64,000 nt of DNA from CAZWCX01 sp964632945 (GTDB taxonomy: Bacteria > Planctomycetota > MHYJ01 > WSZJ01 > CAZWCX01). Made by a program: the position numbers and the translations under genes. This document shows positions 1 to 9,435 of the stretch, in pieces. Below the pieces are notes generated by a model that ran no database searches, was not told the DNA's origin, and saw only the letters and a program-made list of their open reading frames with translations. How positions within the stretch are numbered: position 1 is the first letter of the stretch; every line of letters begins with the position of its first letter. The stretch is from contig CAZWCX010000024.1 in the NCBI GenBank assembly GCA_964632945.1, forward strand, positions 1 through 64,000. Direction: 5' to 3'.

Positions 1-2992
1 CCTCCCGGGCCAGCCCGGCGAACCCCCGGTACCCGTGCTGCGCCGCCCGCTCCAGGCAGAGCGTGGCCGCGAACCAGGACTTCCGGCGCGCCTGGATGCG
101 CGCCATCCACACATACGGTTCGGGCCAGTCCGGGAGTCCGATGCAGGCGGCGGCGAAGCACTGCTCCGCGCGCGCCTCGTCGCCCGCGCGGAGCGCCTCC
201 CCGCCGCGTTCGAGCAGGCGCCGGCCGATCCGGGGCAGCACCTTCCTCACGAGCGAGCCGGCGAGGACCTTCTCCGGATCGACCTTCGGGGTCGGCGCCG
301 GCTCGTCTGCGCCGTCCTCGGTGAAGTCCCCCTGCGCCCAACGCTGCATGCGCCGCTCCAGTTTGAGCGTCGGGGTCCGGTAGAGGACTTCGACGAACTC
401 GTCGATCGCCTTCGGGCCCTGTCCGGTGAGCATGAGGAGCACCCCGAGCTGCAGGCGATTCTTCGTGTTCCAGCCCTTCAGGCTCACGGCTTTCTGCATG
501 TCGGCGACCGCGGCCGGCAGGTCGCCGAGCCGGCGATGCACCCGCGCTCGTTTGCTGTAGAGCTCGCTCTCGGCCGGACGCGCGGCGATCAACCGGTCGA
601 ACTCGCGCACGGCGTCGCGATTCCGACCCGTTTCGAACGCGAGGTCGGCGGCGGCGGCGATCAGATGCGGGTCGTCGGGACGAACGTCGGCGCCGAGGCG
701 GAGGATCGACTCGGCCCGCGCGAATTCTCCCTCGGCGATGAGGCGATCCAGAAGAGCGGTGAGGGCCGTCCCGCCGTGCTCGCGGACCACCTCGGCCGGC
801 GGGTGTTGCTGCAGCCGCGAGTCGAGTTCCGCGTCGGCGGCCTCCCGGCCTTGGGATCGCCGTCGGAGGACCCAGAACGACCCCGCGAGATCGAGCGGGC
901 GGCGGCTGAGCGCGGCGCCCTTCCGAAGCGCCTCCTCCGCCGCCGCCAGACGGCCGGCCTGCAATTCCAGCTCCGCCCGCCACATCCATCCCTGGGCATC
1001 GTCGGGGTGCACTTCCGCCAGACGATCGAGCGCCGCCCTCCTCTCGGGCGCGTCGGCCGCGGGAAACAGGGACTCGAGCAGGAGGTAGTGTGCGCGCAGA
1101 TCGGCGCGGGCCGGGCGCGGCTGGAGGGCGATGCAGGTCGCCAGGTCCCGGGCCGCGTCTTCGTCTCGTGCCGATCGGTCCCACAAGCGATGGCGGAGCC
1201 GCCAGGAGGCGGGACGGCGCGGGTCGGCGCGGATCAGCGCCTCCGCCCGCCGTCCCAGCTCCTCGGTCTCGAGGTCGCCCAGGTCGACATGCGCGGCGAG
1301 AGAGAGCTGCTGGAGGTCGATCGGCTCCGGAACCGTCCCTTCCGCGAGCAGGGTGTCGACGGCGGCGACCGATTCCGCCAGGAGTCCGTCGCGCTGCCGG
1401 ACTTGGATCTGCGCGATCCGGGCCAGGGGCCCTTCGCGTGCGGCGAGCCGCTCGCGATGCCCGGAGGCCCGCGCCGCCAGTTCGGGGTAGCGGGACTCCT
1501 CGTCCACGTCCCGCAGGGCGTCGCCGCACCGGGCCCAGAGGTAGAGCGCCCGCTCGTCGTTCGGATCCGCGGCCAGCACCGTGTCCAGGTCTGCCGCCGC
1601 GCCCAACCAGTCCCCCGCGAGGAGGGCCACCTCGGCGCGCCGCAGCCGGCCTTCCCGGTGCCCCGGCTCCGCGGCCAGCACGGGGTCGAGCAGCGCGCGC
1701 ACCCGCGCCAGCACCTCGGGCCACCGCTCCGGCGGCTCGAGCGCGCCGGCGCCGAGCGCGGCGCCCGCGTCGCGCACCACGCGGAGCCGTTCCAGCGCGT
1801 CGATCTCCGCGCGCTCGTGATAGAGTGCAATTCCCCCGATGGCCAGGACGAATGCGGCGGCCCCCGCCGCGACCCGCCAGCGCCGCCGGATTCCCCTCGC
1901 CATCCGACCCCAGGCCGACAGAGGCTTCGCGTGGATGGGCGATCCCTGCAGGAAGCGGTCGATGTCGTCGGCCAGATCCTCCGCGCTTCGGTAGCGGCGT
2001 TCCGGCTCCTTCTCCAGGCACTTCATGCAGATCGTCTCAAGGTCGACGTGTACGGCCGGCGCCAGGCTGCGCACCGGCGCCGGCGCCTGCTGGAGGACCT
2101 TCACCACGACCTCGATCGGGGTCGACCCGGTGAACGGCGGGCGCCCGGCGAGCATCTGGTACAGGACCGCGCCCAGCGAATAGACGTCGCTGCGCGCATC
2201 GACGCGGCCGAGTTGCCCCATCGCCTGCTCCGGCGGCATGTAGGTGGGCGTCCCGAGCGCGGCCCCCTCCTGCGTGAGCAGCGACTCCTTGCTGCGATCC
2301 TTGGCGATCCCGAAGTCCATGATCCGCGGGCGGCCGTCCGGCGTCAGCAGGATGTTCGGCGGCTTGATGTCCCGATGGATCACCCCTTCGTGGTGGGCGT
2401 ATGCCAACGCGCGCGCCACCGCCGCCACGATCTCGAGCGACCGCCGCGGCGACGGGCGATCCTGCTGGAGGACCTCCGCCAGGCTCCGCCCCAGCACGTA
2501 CTCCATCGAGTAATAGTGGACCCCGCCTTCCTCGCCGATGTCGAAGACCGGGACGATCCCCGGGTGCGAAAGGCGCGCGGCGGCCTGCGCCTCGCGATGG
2601 AAGCGACGCACGCGGTCGTCGGCGTTTCCCCCGCCGAGGTCCTGGATCACCTTGAGGGCGACCGGGCGATCGAGCCCGCGTTGACGCGCCAGGTAGACGA
2701 CCCCCATCCCCCCGGCGCCGATTTTCTCCAGCAGGTCATACGGTCCGACGCGCGGATACGGTGACGAACCCATGCCGGCGCCGATTGCGGGCGGCGCCGA
2801 AGTCGGCGCGCGCGGCTCCGTGGAGTCCACCCCACCGGGAGCGGTCGCGGCGGTCTGGACCGTTTCGTCCGCCGCCGGGGACGCATTCGGCTCCGCGGCG
2901 GGAACGAACCGCGCCGCCAGATCCTGGAGCGGGGACATTCGCGGCGCCGGGCCGCCTGCGGACGTTCGGGTCGGTTCGGCATCCTCGACCAT
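1..2992 (-). CDS. Ser/Thr protein kinase with TPR-like C-terminus (3' end outside window)
   Basis: Membrane-anchored Hanks-type kinase; the coding frame stays open to the left edge, so the C-terminus is missing. Read on the minus strand from the ATG at 2992, preceded by GGAG. About 80 Pro/Ala-rich residues lead into a full kinase domain: glycine loop IGAGGMG (91-97), Lys114 in VALK, catalytic loop HRDIKPPN with Asp208, DFG at 226-228, and a GTPTYMPPEQ activation segment. One transmembrane helix lies near residues 370-390 (forward positions about 1840-1880). It is followed by more than 450 residues of Ala/Leu/Arg-rich helical repeats of TPR type, presumably extracytoplasmic or scaffolding. It is transcribed away from the vWA-like gene at 3339. 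Kinase activity is well supported by the intact motifs; substrate and signal are unknown. Confidence 0.9.
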   Translation of the reverse strand, partial: MVEDAEPTRTSAGGPAPRMSPLQDLAARFVPAAEPNASPAADETVQTAATAPGGVDSTEPRAPTSAPPAIGAGMGSSPYPRVGPYDLLEKIGAGGMGVVYLARQRGLDRPVALKVIQDLGGGNADDRVRRFHREAQAAARLSHPGIVPVFDIGEEGGVHYYSMEYVLGRSLAEVLQQDRPSPRRSLEIVAAVARALAYAHHEGVIHRDIKPPNILLTPDGRPRIMDFGIAKDRSKESLLTQEGAALGTPTYMPPEQAMGQLGRVDARSDVYSLGAVLYQMLAGRPPFTGSTPIEVVVKVLQQAPAPVRSLAPAVHVDLETICMKCLEKEPERRYRSAEDLADDIDRFLQGSPIHAKPLSAWGRMARGIRRRWRVAAGAAAFVLAIGGIALYHERAEIDALERLRVVRDAGAALGAGALEPPERWPEVLARVRALLDPVLAAEPGHREGRLRRAEVALLAGDWLGAAADLDTVLAADPNDERALYLWARCGDALRDVDEESRYPELAARASGHRERLAAREGPLARIAQIQVRQRDGLLAESVAAVDTLLAEGTVPEPIDLQQLSLAAHVDLGDLETEELGRRAEALIRADPRRPASWRLRHRLWDRSARDEDAARDLATCIALQPRPARADLRAHYLLLESLFPAADAPERRAALDRLAEVHPDDAQGWMWRAELELQAGRLAAAEEALRKGAALSRRPLDLAGSFWVLRRRSQGREAADAELDSRLQQHPPAEVVREHGGTALTALLDRLIAEGEFARAESILRLGADVRPDDPHLIAAAADLAFETGRNRDAVREFDRLIAARPAESELYSKRARVHRRLGDLPAAVADMQKAVSLKGWNTKNRLQLGVLLMLTGQGPKAIDEFVEVLYRTPTLKLERRMQRWAQGDFTEDGADEPAPTPKVDPEKVLAGSLVRKVLPRIGRRLLERGGEALRAGDEARAEQCFAAACIGLPDWPEPYVWMARIQARRKSWFAATLCLERAAQHGYRGFAGLARE

Positions 2993-3063
2993 GGGCAATC
3001 TCCATGGTGATCCGCCACCGGAGCGGTCGCGAGACGGGAACCGGCGTTCCTCGCCGGATAAGA

Positions 3064-3076
3064 GTAACATGGTTAC
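3064..3076. promoter_or_regulatory. 13-bp palindrome between divergent genes
   Basis: The 346-bp gap 2993-3338 separates the divergent kinase and vWA-like genes and holds no convincing gene. It contains a perfect inverted repeat GTAAC-ATG-GTTAC. Placement about 70 bp upstream of the kinase start suits an operator, but no regulator is known and promoter boxes are not clear. Confidence 0.3.
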
Positions 3077-3338
3077 CCAGAGTCGGTCAACCGGTCACCC
3101 GCGATCGCGCTTCGGAGCGCATCGGGCCGCCGGGAGGTCCACGAAGGCGCGATTCCGGCCGCGCGCGTCCGCCCCGAAACTGCCCCACCCGCCGAGAGGA
3201 GTCGAGCCGCGGTCGCGCCGCACCCCGGCCTCCCGAGCGACCGGGCAATCCAACAAACCATTGCGTCCGCCCCGCGCCGTCCCCTATCGTACACGAAATC
3301 GCCGCCCCGGGAGTCCCTGGTCGAATCGAGGACCTGCG

Positions 3339-4976
3339 ATGCGCCCCGCCCGACCGCTCCTCTGCGCCCTCCTGCTCGCGGCCGCTTCGTGGCCGTCGCT
3401 CCTCGCGCAGGGGCAATCCATGCCCGACCCCACCGTCCGTTACCTCGAGATCCCGGAGATCGTGCGCCGGGTCCGGGAGGAGCTCGACCAGGGCAACGCC
3501 GCCGCCTCGGTCCTGGTGTGGGCCGTCGACGTGGACACCCAGTGGAAAAGCGGCATGCGCGCCGAGCTGGCCGACGCGATCGCCGACGTCTTCGGCGCAA
3601 TGCCCGCGGACGCGCGTCCGCGCATGGCCGCCGCGGTGCTGGTCGGCAGCAACGTGCAGGTCGTCGGCAAGGTCACCCGCGACGCCGCGGCCGCGGCGCA
3701 GACCCTGCGCGAACTGGACGCCAAGGACCCCGATTCCCTGCGCGACATCATGGGCGGCCTTCGGCTGGTCGCCAGCGGCCTGCCCGCCCCCGCCGCCGGC
3801 GGCAAGAGCCACGTCGTCGTGATCAGCCTGGAAAACGTCGACGGCGAGAACGACGTCGAGGAGACCGCCCGCCTGCTGCGCGAACGCGGCATCCTCCTGC
3901 ACGTGATCGGCCGGCCGGCCTACCTCAGCGACTCGTACTGGACCGTGCGCCAGGGCCGGACCACCCTCGGTGCGAAGGAAAAGCTGCCCGGCGGCCTGCG
4001 CATGGCCGGCCCCGACGCCCCGGTGCGGGAGCTCCCCGCCGGCTGGGCCTACGACAAGGTGGGCCTGGACAACGTCCCGCCCGCCGGCTTCGGGACCTGG
4101 GCCTGGTCGCGGCTCACCGCCCTCACCGGCGGCCAGTACTACGCCTACTACCCCGGCGGCCCGGATGGCCCGTCCTTCTGCTCGTACCACCGATGCCCGT
4201 TCTGCGACGGAGCGCACGACGGCTGCATGCGTCCGTACGCCGAGGGCAACCTGAAGACGATTCGGCCCGAGCTGGGCAGCCGCGAAGAGTTTCGCGTCCG
4301 CGCCGCCGGCAGCCCGGTGTGGAAGGCGATCACCGACGGCTGGGACGCCGCGGTCGGGGCCGGCGTGACCATGACCCTCCCGCCGGGCTTCGGCACCACG
4401 CGTCCCGCGGATCCCCGGAAGTCGGACGGGTACAACTCCAAGTACTCGACCGCCTACGCCAACGGCGACTGGAAGTCGATCGCGCGCCAGGCGGCGAAGT
4501 CCGCCAAGACGCTCGACGAGGGGATCGAGAAGGTGGTGAAGGCGCTCGGCCGCGTCGACGCCGAGGGCCTGCGCGGCAACGATCCGCGCGGCGTCGCGGT
4601 GCTCGAGACGCTCGAGGCCCAGCTCAAGGGCGCGCGCTTCAACCTGAACCAACTCGCCCTCTTCTGCGAGAAGATCCTCGCCGAGGAGGCCGGCCAGGAC
4701 AAGCCGGGCCCGCTGGAGGAGCCGCTCGACCCCGACAAGGCGTCCTGCGAGGGGAACCCGCGCAAGGGGCTCTACTACGAGAACGTCTTCTTCTGCCACG
4801 GCACGGCGCCGATCCGCCAGGTCCGCTGGCTGGGCGGCGAGGCGGCGAAGCAGGGCCTCCAGGACCTCTGCGACACGATCGACCGCAACCTGAAGACGCA
4901 CCGCCATACCCCCTTCGAGATCGCCAACCGCCGCATCGCCCTGGCCGTCTACGAAGCGCGCTGGTTCTCGACCTGA
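3339..4976 (+). CDS. Exported vWA-like protein, unknown function
   Basis: 545-residue protein. The ATG at 3339 is chosen because it starts a clean Sec signal peptide (MRPARPLLCALLLAA, then LLAQGQS). Residues about 35-200 read like a von Willebrand A fold: strand SVLVWAVDVDTQ, a second strand around AAAVLVGSN, and VVVISLENVDG, with alternating helices. The usual DxSxS MIDAS motif is not intact (DVDT). The C-terminal half has a Cys/His cluster (CSYHRCPFCDGAHDGC) and a helical region with no family I recognise. The annotated stop TGA (4974-4976) is followed in the same frame by 38 codons with almost only G/C third bases, ending at a TGA (5091-5093) just ahead of the next ATG. The natural C-terminus may therefore be at 5093. 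It probably forms an operon with the HEAT gene at 5095. Confidence 0.75.
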   Translation: MRPARPLLCALLLAAASWPSLLAQGQSMPDPTVRYLEIPEIVRRVREELDQGNAAASVLVWAVDVDTQWKSGMRAELADAIADVFGAMPADARPRMAAAVLVGSNVQVVGKVTRDAAAAAQTLRELDAKDPDSLRDIMGGLRLVASGLPAPAAGGKSHVVVISLENVDGENDVEETARLLRERGILLHVIGRPAYLSDSYWTVRQGRTTLGAKEKLPGGLRMAGPDAPVRELPAGWAYDKVGLDNVPPAGFGTWAWSRLTALTGGQYYAYYPGGPDGPSFCSYHRCPFCDGAHDGCMRPYAEGNLKTIRPELGSREEFRVRAAGSPVWKAITDGWDAAVGAGVTMTLPPGFGTTRPADPRKSDGYNSKYSTAYANGDWKSIARQAAKSAKTLDEGIEKVVKALGRVDAEGLRGNDPRGVAVLETLEAQLKGARFNLNQLALFCEKILAEEAGQDKPGPLEEPLDPDKASCEGNPRKGLYYENVFFCHGTAPIRQVRWLGGEAAKQGLQDLCDTIDRNLKTHRHTPFEIANRRIALAVYEARWFST

Positions 4977-5094
4977 GGGGGCAAGGTCTCCCGGCGGCGC
5001 CGGGACAAGTCCGAGAACGAACAGGCGAACACCGCCCGCCGCAAGCGCGGCGGCGGCGAGGAAACCGGCGGCGGCACCTCGACGGGAAAGTGAC

Positions 5095-6492
5095 ATGCCG
5101 CTCCCCCGCCTCGACTCGCCTTCGCCACCGGCCGTCCGTACCACCGGTCGGCTCCTGGCCCTCGCGATCCTCGGCGCCCTGTTCGCCGCGCCCGCCGCCG
5201 GCGCCGACAGCGGCGAGAAACTCCGCCGCATGATCGCCGCCACCGACTACCAGGAGCGCAACCGCCTCTACCTGGAACTGCGCAACGAGATCAAGCCCAC
5301 GGACCTGAAGGCGCTGGTGGCCGCGCTCGACGGCCCGGACCCGAACCACTGCGGCTACTACGTGATCTACCTGATGGAACTGGCCGATCCGAAGGGCTCG
5401 CTGCCGCACTTCAAGCGCGCGCTCGGCCATCGAACCGTGATCCACCGGACCTACGCCGCGCAGGCGCTCGCCCGCGCCGGGGACCTCACCTGGTGCGACG
5501 GCTTCCTCGCCACGATCGGCGACCGGTCGGCGGACGCCAACGAACGACTGCTCCTGATCGGCGCCTTCGGCCCGCTGCAGGAGATGGCCGTCCTCAAGAA
5601 GCTGCTGGCGCTGATCCGCAGCACCCGCGAGGCGAATCCGCCCGACCCGCAGGCGGACGCGATCGCCAACCGGATCCTTTCGTCGCTCTCCTACCGGAAC
5701 CTGAAGGAGTTCCTCGCCGACTACCGGGACGCGCTGGCCGCGGGCGGCCCGCAGACCCGCTCCGCGGCGGCCGCCGCCCTCATGCGCCTCGGCGACTCCA
5801 GCGGCATGCGCGCGCTCCAGGAGGACTACGTGGCCGGGCGCATGAACGACGACCAGATGTTGGCGACCCTCGGCAACGTCTTCGGCGTTTCGGGACCGGC
5901 CTTCACCGACCTCCTGCTCCGGGTCCTGGAGACGTGCAAGCTTCCCGCCCTGACCCTGCGCGCCGTGCAGCTCCTCGGCGACACCGGCGACCGCCGCGGC
6001 ACGGGGATCCTCAAGGACCTCGCCGGGGATCCGGACGCCGCCGTGTCCGCGGCCGCGCTCGACGCACTGGCCAGGTTGGCGGACGACGGCCTCATCCCTT
6101 TCTGGAAAGAGCGCCTGTCCCGGGAGTCCGTCCAGGAGCGCATCCGCGCCGCCGCCGCCCTGCTCGCGTTCGACGAGTACGAAGGGATTCCCGCGCTGGC
6201 CGCCGCCCTGCGCGACCGCGCCCAGGAACCCGCCGTCCGCACCCGAGCCGCCGGCGCCCTCGCCCGCGCGATCGCCGCCGACACCGTGGAACCGCTCCTC
6301 GCCGGCCTGGACGACCCCGACCCCGCCGTGCGCACCGCCGCCTGGCAATCCCTCGGCAAGGTGCTCAACGCCCTCTTCCCCTACCGCCCGCCGCAGCTGG
6401 AAAACGCCGGCTACGACCCGGCCGCCGCCCCCGGCACGCAGCAGAAGGCGATCGACGCCCTGCGGACGTTCTGGGCGAAGCGGGGGAAGTAG
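5095..6492 (+). CDS. Exported HEAT-repeat protein
   Basis: 465 residues. The ATG begins one base after a TGA that ends the reading frame of the upstream vWA-like gene (including its post-stop extension), which suggests coupling. An N-terminal signal segment (LLALAILGALFAAPAAGA, about residues 19-36) is followed by repeated paired helices typical of HEAT/PBS repeats, for example LRAVQLLGDTGDRRG and VRTAAWQSLGKVLNALF. Such proteins are protein-protein scaffolds outside the cytoplasm, and no catalytic motif is visible. With the preceding vWA-like gene it probably forms a two-gene exported unit. Partner and function are unknown. Confidence 0.8.
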   Translation: MPLPRLDSPSPPAVRTTGRLLALAILGALFAAPAAGADSGEKLRRMIAATDYQERNRLYLELRNEIKPTDLKALVAALDGPDPNHCGYYVIYLMELADPKGSLPHFKRALGHRTVIHRTYAAQALARAGDLTWCDGFLATIGDRSADANERLLLIGAFGPLQEMAVLKKLLALIRSTREANPPDPQADAIANRILSSLSYRNLKEFLADYRDALAAGGPQTRSAAAAALMRLGDSSGMRALQEDYVAGRMNDDQMLATLGNVFGVSGPAFTDLLLRVLETCKLPALTLRAVQLLGDTGDRRGTGILKDLAGDPDAAVSAAALDALARLADDGLIPFWKERLSRESVQERIRAAAALLAFDEYEGIPALAAALRDRAQEPAVRTRAAGALARAIAADTVEPLLAGLDDPDPAVRTAAWQSLGKVLNALFPYRPPQLENAGYDPAAAPGTQQKAIDALRTFWAKRGK

Positions 6493-6839
6493 CCCCGGCG
6501 CGGCGAACCTCCCCGCCCGCGGGACGCGCGCAGGACCTTCCCGGTCCTCCGCATGCCCGAGGACGATCCGGGCGCGCTGGTACCCCGATGGTCGTCCACC
6601 GGTATGTCCGCCGCAGATCCGCTTGGGTCGTCACCGCAGGATCCACGAATTGAATTCTCCCAGCTACCGTAATGGGGCAGGCGCCTCCGAACAAGGGGGG
6701 CAGCCAGGGTCGGCGTGAGCACTCGAGCCGCGGGCGGGCGCAGAGCCCGCCATCCACGAGAGGAAATCGAGTCACGACGAAGCGGAACCCCGACGAAGCT
6801 CGCTTCAGCGGCGTACGCGGCGCGAGTACCCACGGGTGA
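6493..6839. other. Gene-free stretch
   Basis: About 350 bp after the HEAT gene with no credible coding frame on either strand, no tRNA-like fold that I can see, and lower coding-type base periodicity than the flanks. Short open frames here have arginine/proline-rich, shadow-like translations. Confidence 0.5.
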
Positions 6840-7471
6840 CGATGGGGGGGCGACGGGTTCGCACCCTCAAGTACCCATTGGCGCCATTGGTACCCGTGGA
6901 CAGCCGCATGCGACGTTTACGAAATCGATGACGCGGGCACACCGGTAGGTCTCCTCCGCCTGCCGCGGCCCGTCCGTGAGGACGCCTGGCGGGTCCACGA
7001 CGGGGGCGTCACCTGGGCATTGTGGGGCGGCGGCCTCGCGCGCATCCTCCCCACGCCGCGTCTTCCGCGAGGCGGCCGCGATCCGGCGGGCGAGTACGCG
7101 GGGCGACTGGCCTGGTACCGGGAGACGCGCACGGTCGAGCAACTCGCGGAGCGCTCGGGCTGGGAGGGCCCGTGGCTCGCCGCGGGAGTCCCGGTGGAGG
7201 ATCCGGTCGCGCTGGACGGGCACTTCGCCCTGTGCGTCGCCGGCGGCGGCGGCCGATCCCGTCTCCGCCTCGCCGTCGCCCCCGGCGAAGGCGGCCCGTC
7301 GGAAGCCGCACCCGCGCGTACTCTGCACGCCGCCCTCGAGGGCAGGGACTCGTACGGGAAGCCCTGCCTTCGGTGCGACCGCAGCGGCGATCGCTCCCGC
7401 GCTGCCGACGCGCCGGACCGGGCCGTGGAGCAGGCGGGGGGGAGCGGAGGCCGGCCGACGGGCTGGCGCCC
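6840..7471 (+). pseudogene. Orphan coding-like segment without a start codon
   Basis: From the in-frame stop at 6837 onward this frame is open to 7676. From about 6906 to 7400 it reads like a real protein (DVYEIDDAGTPVGLLRLP, then REDAWRVHDGGVTWALWGGG and WYRETRTVEQLAERSGW), with mostly G/C third positions. No in-frame ATG or GTG precedes the coding-like part; the first possible initiator is TTG at 7020, inside it. The frame then runs into the 3' end of the convergent glycosidase-like gene, and its own stop lies beyond that gene's end. I recognise no family. A decayed or 5'-truncated gene is the simplest reading. A tandem CCATTGG repeat near 6875-6890 sits just ahead of it. Confidence 0.35.
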
Positions 7472-9400
7472 TCACTTCGTGACGATGGCCAGGTGCCAGC
7501 GCCCCAGGCGCCCCTCGAGCACGCCGTTCTGGATTTGCACCGTCGGCGATTCGACGGCCTTGCCTGTTTCCGACCACTGGACCACGGTGCGCCCTCCGGG
7601 GACGCGGATCCGGACCGAGGTGTCGTCCGCGGCGAAGACCGCCGCGCCGCGGGGGCCGCGCGCCACGTACGCGTAGGTGGGCTCCAGGAATACCGGCCCG
7701 TCCGGAGAGAGCAGGTTGGCGAGCACGTTCGAGAATTCGAAGTGGATCGCGCTGCCCGTGACGAACCACTTTCCGCTCCGCTCGGTGACCAGCGCCGCCC
7801 CCCCCTCCGCCGCCCGAACCCGGACGACCGTGTCTTTCGCGAGGCCGTCGCCCGGGTCCGATCGGTGGTGGTAGAGCGCGCAGCGCCCGAGCCATTCGGG
7901 CTTCTCCACGACCTGCAGCCAGGTCCCCCGGTAGCGGATTCGGACGGGGGTTCCCTCCCCGAGGACCGCCTCGGCGAACTCGGGGATGGGTGACTCCTCG
8001 AGGCGCTCCCAGTCGAACACGTGCTCTTCGACCTCGGTCGGCCAGCCGAGGGCGCGGAGCGCGCGGGGCCAGGACCCTTTCGAGCGCGGCACGCCGGCGA
8101 CCTGAAGGACGACGCGCGCGCCCGGCTTCTCGATCCGCTCGGCGACCGGGATCGGCAGGTCCGCTTCCGCGCCCACGACGGACGACCCGCCGATGGCGAG
8201 CACGTAGGTCAATTCCGCCTCCGGTAAAGGCGTGCCGAAGGTCACCCGCAAGTCGTATCCGGCCGCCGAGAGGGTGTTGGTGATCATGTCGATCGAATCC
8301 AGCAGTGCGGCATCGAACAAGTCCTCGGCGTCCGACTCCGGATCGGTCTTCGGCGCGCACAGGATCAAGTTGCCGATCGGCCGCCGTTCTTCCGGAGGCC
8401 GGGCATAGCGCACCAGGAGCGGCTCGAGATCCGTCGTGTAGTTGAACTCGCGGCAGAAGGTCTCGTCCTGTCGGGTCGTATCCGGCCACTGTTCGGTCCA
8501 TCCGGGATAGAAGGCGTACACGGCCGGCCGGAACTCGAACGCGCGATAGAGCGCCACGTTGATCTCGCAGCCGGGCGCGAGCCCCCAGCCGCCGCTGGTG
8601 GCCACGCCGGCCGGCTTCCCGAACGCCGCCTGAGAGCCGAAGACGATGGCCCCCGTGCCCAGGGTGTTTCCATTCCAGGCGGAGATGACGCGCCAGAGTC
8701 GCCGGTCCTCCTCGCGGTTGGCCAGGTCCCGCGGATAGGTCCCGTAGTCCTCCGTCATGCAGAGATCCGGATTCCCTGCGGGATCATGGAAGAAGTGCAT
8801 GTAGGACAGGCCGGCCGCCCGGGCGGCGTCCCGGATCGTCGGCAGGTACGGATCGTCGAAGGCCTCCTCGCTGACCCACATCTCGATCCCGTGACGGCGC
8901 GCGTAGCCGCCCAGCTCCCGGACGAGCGCCGCGATCCGCTCGTGCGTCAGCTTCTCGCGCCGGATGCGGGGATCGTACTCCTTCGATTCGTTCAGGATGT
9001 GCCCGATGTCCTCGATGAGGACGTTGACGGCCACGCCACGCCGTTTGGCATTTGCGCAGAACGCTTCGAATAGGTCTCCGACGGCAGTCTCCCGAAATCC
9101 GGCCTGCTTCAATGCGGGCGACGTCATGAACAGGTTGCCGTCGCGGTCGAACGTGGTGACGCTGACGATCCCGACCCCGCGTTCGCCGAGGCGGTCCAGC
9201 CAGTGTCCGATGTTTTTCCGGACCCAGGCCGGATCGTCCGCCTGCGCCCCCTCCTCGACGGGAGGCCAGGAGGAGGCGTCGGAGTACCGGAGATCGTTGG
9301 CGTCCAACGCCGCCTGAAAGCGGAAGGCCGCCTCCTCGGCCCGCGGGGAGGCCAGAAACAGGACCGCCAGACTCAGGGGGAGCAGCGAAGGGATGCGCAT
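7472..9400 (-). CDS. Secreted glycoside-hydrolase-like TIM-barrel protein
   Basis: 642 residues, ATG at 9400 with GGAG upstream, and a Sec signal peptide (MRIPSLLPLSLAVLFLASPRA). The first 350 residues alternate strands and helices like a (beta/alpha)8 glycosidase: FRFQAALDANDLRYSD, a VSVTTFDRDGN segment, VAVNVLIEDIGHI, and EMWVSEEAFDDP with a candidate acidic catalytic Glu, then YMHFFHDP and VISAWNGNT. The C-terminal part has a Rossmann-like segment (LTYVLAIGGSSVV) and beta-rich domains, as seen in multi-domain sugar hydrolases with a glutaminase-like domain. The family and substrate are inferred, not recognised. It lies 35 bp downstream of a kinase gene, probably in the same transcript, so it may be a regulated exported enzyme. 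Confidence 0.65.
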   Translation of the reverse strand: MRIPSLLPLSLAVLFLASPRAEEAAFRFQAALDANDLRYSDASSWPPVEEGAQADDPAWVRKNIGHWLDRLGERGVGIVSVTTFDRDGNLFMTSPALKQAGFRETAVGDLFEAFCANAKRRGVAVNVLIEDIGHILNESKEYDPRIRREKLTHERIAALVRELGGYARRHGIEMWVSEEAFDDPYLPTIRDAARAAGLSYMHFFHDPAGNPDLCMTEDYGTYPRDLANREEDRRLWRVISAWNGNTLGTGAIVFGSQAAFGKPAGVATSGGWGLAPGCEINVALYRAFEFRPAVYAFYPGWTEQWPDTTRQDETFCREFNYTTDLEPLLVRYARPPEERRPIGNLILCAPKTDPESDAEDLFDAALLDSIDMITNTLSAAGYDLRVTFGTPLPEAELTYVLAIGGSSVVGAEADLPIPVAERIEKPGARVVLQVAGVPRSKGSWPRALRALGWPTEVEEHVFDWERLEESPIPEFAEAVLGEGTPVRIRYRGTWLQVVEKPEWLGRCALYHHRSDPGDGLAKDTVVRVRAAEGGAALVTERSGKWFVTGSAIHFEFSNVLANLLSPDGPVFLEPTYAYVARGPRGAAVFAADDTSVRIRVPGGRTVVQWSETGKAVESPTVQIQNGVLEGRLGRWHLAIVTK

Positions 9401-9435
9401 GCGGGACTTCTCCACGAAACCGGTCCAGGTCCGAT

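Noticed and set aside
35..2764. A 909-residue plus-strand frame at the left edge
   Set aside because: The minus strand of the same region encodes a complete kinase domain with HRD and DFG motifs.
6493..6839. Possible tRNA or small RNA in the gene-poor stretch
   Set aside because: I could not fold a cloverleaf or find a CCA-ended acceptor; covariance-model searches with tRNAscan and Rfam would settle it.
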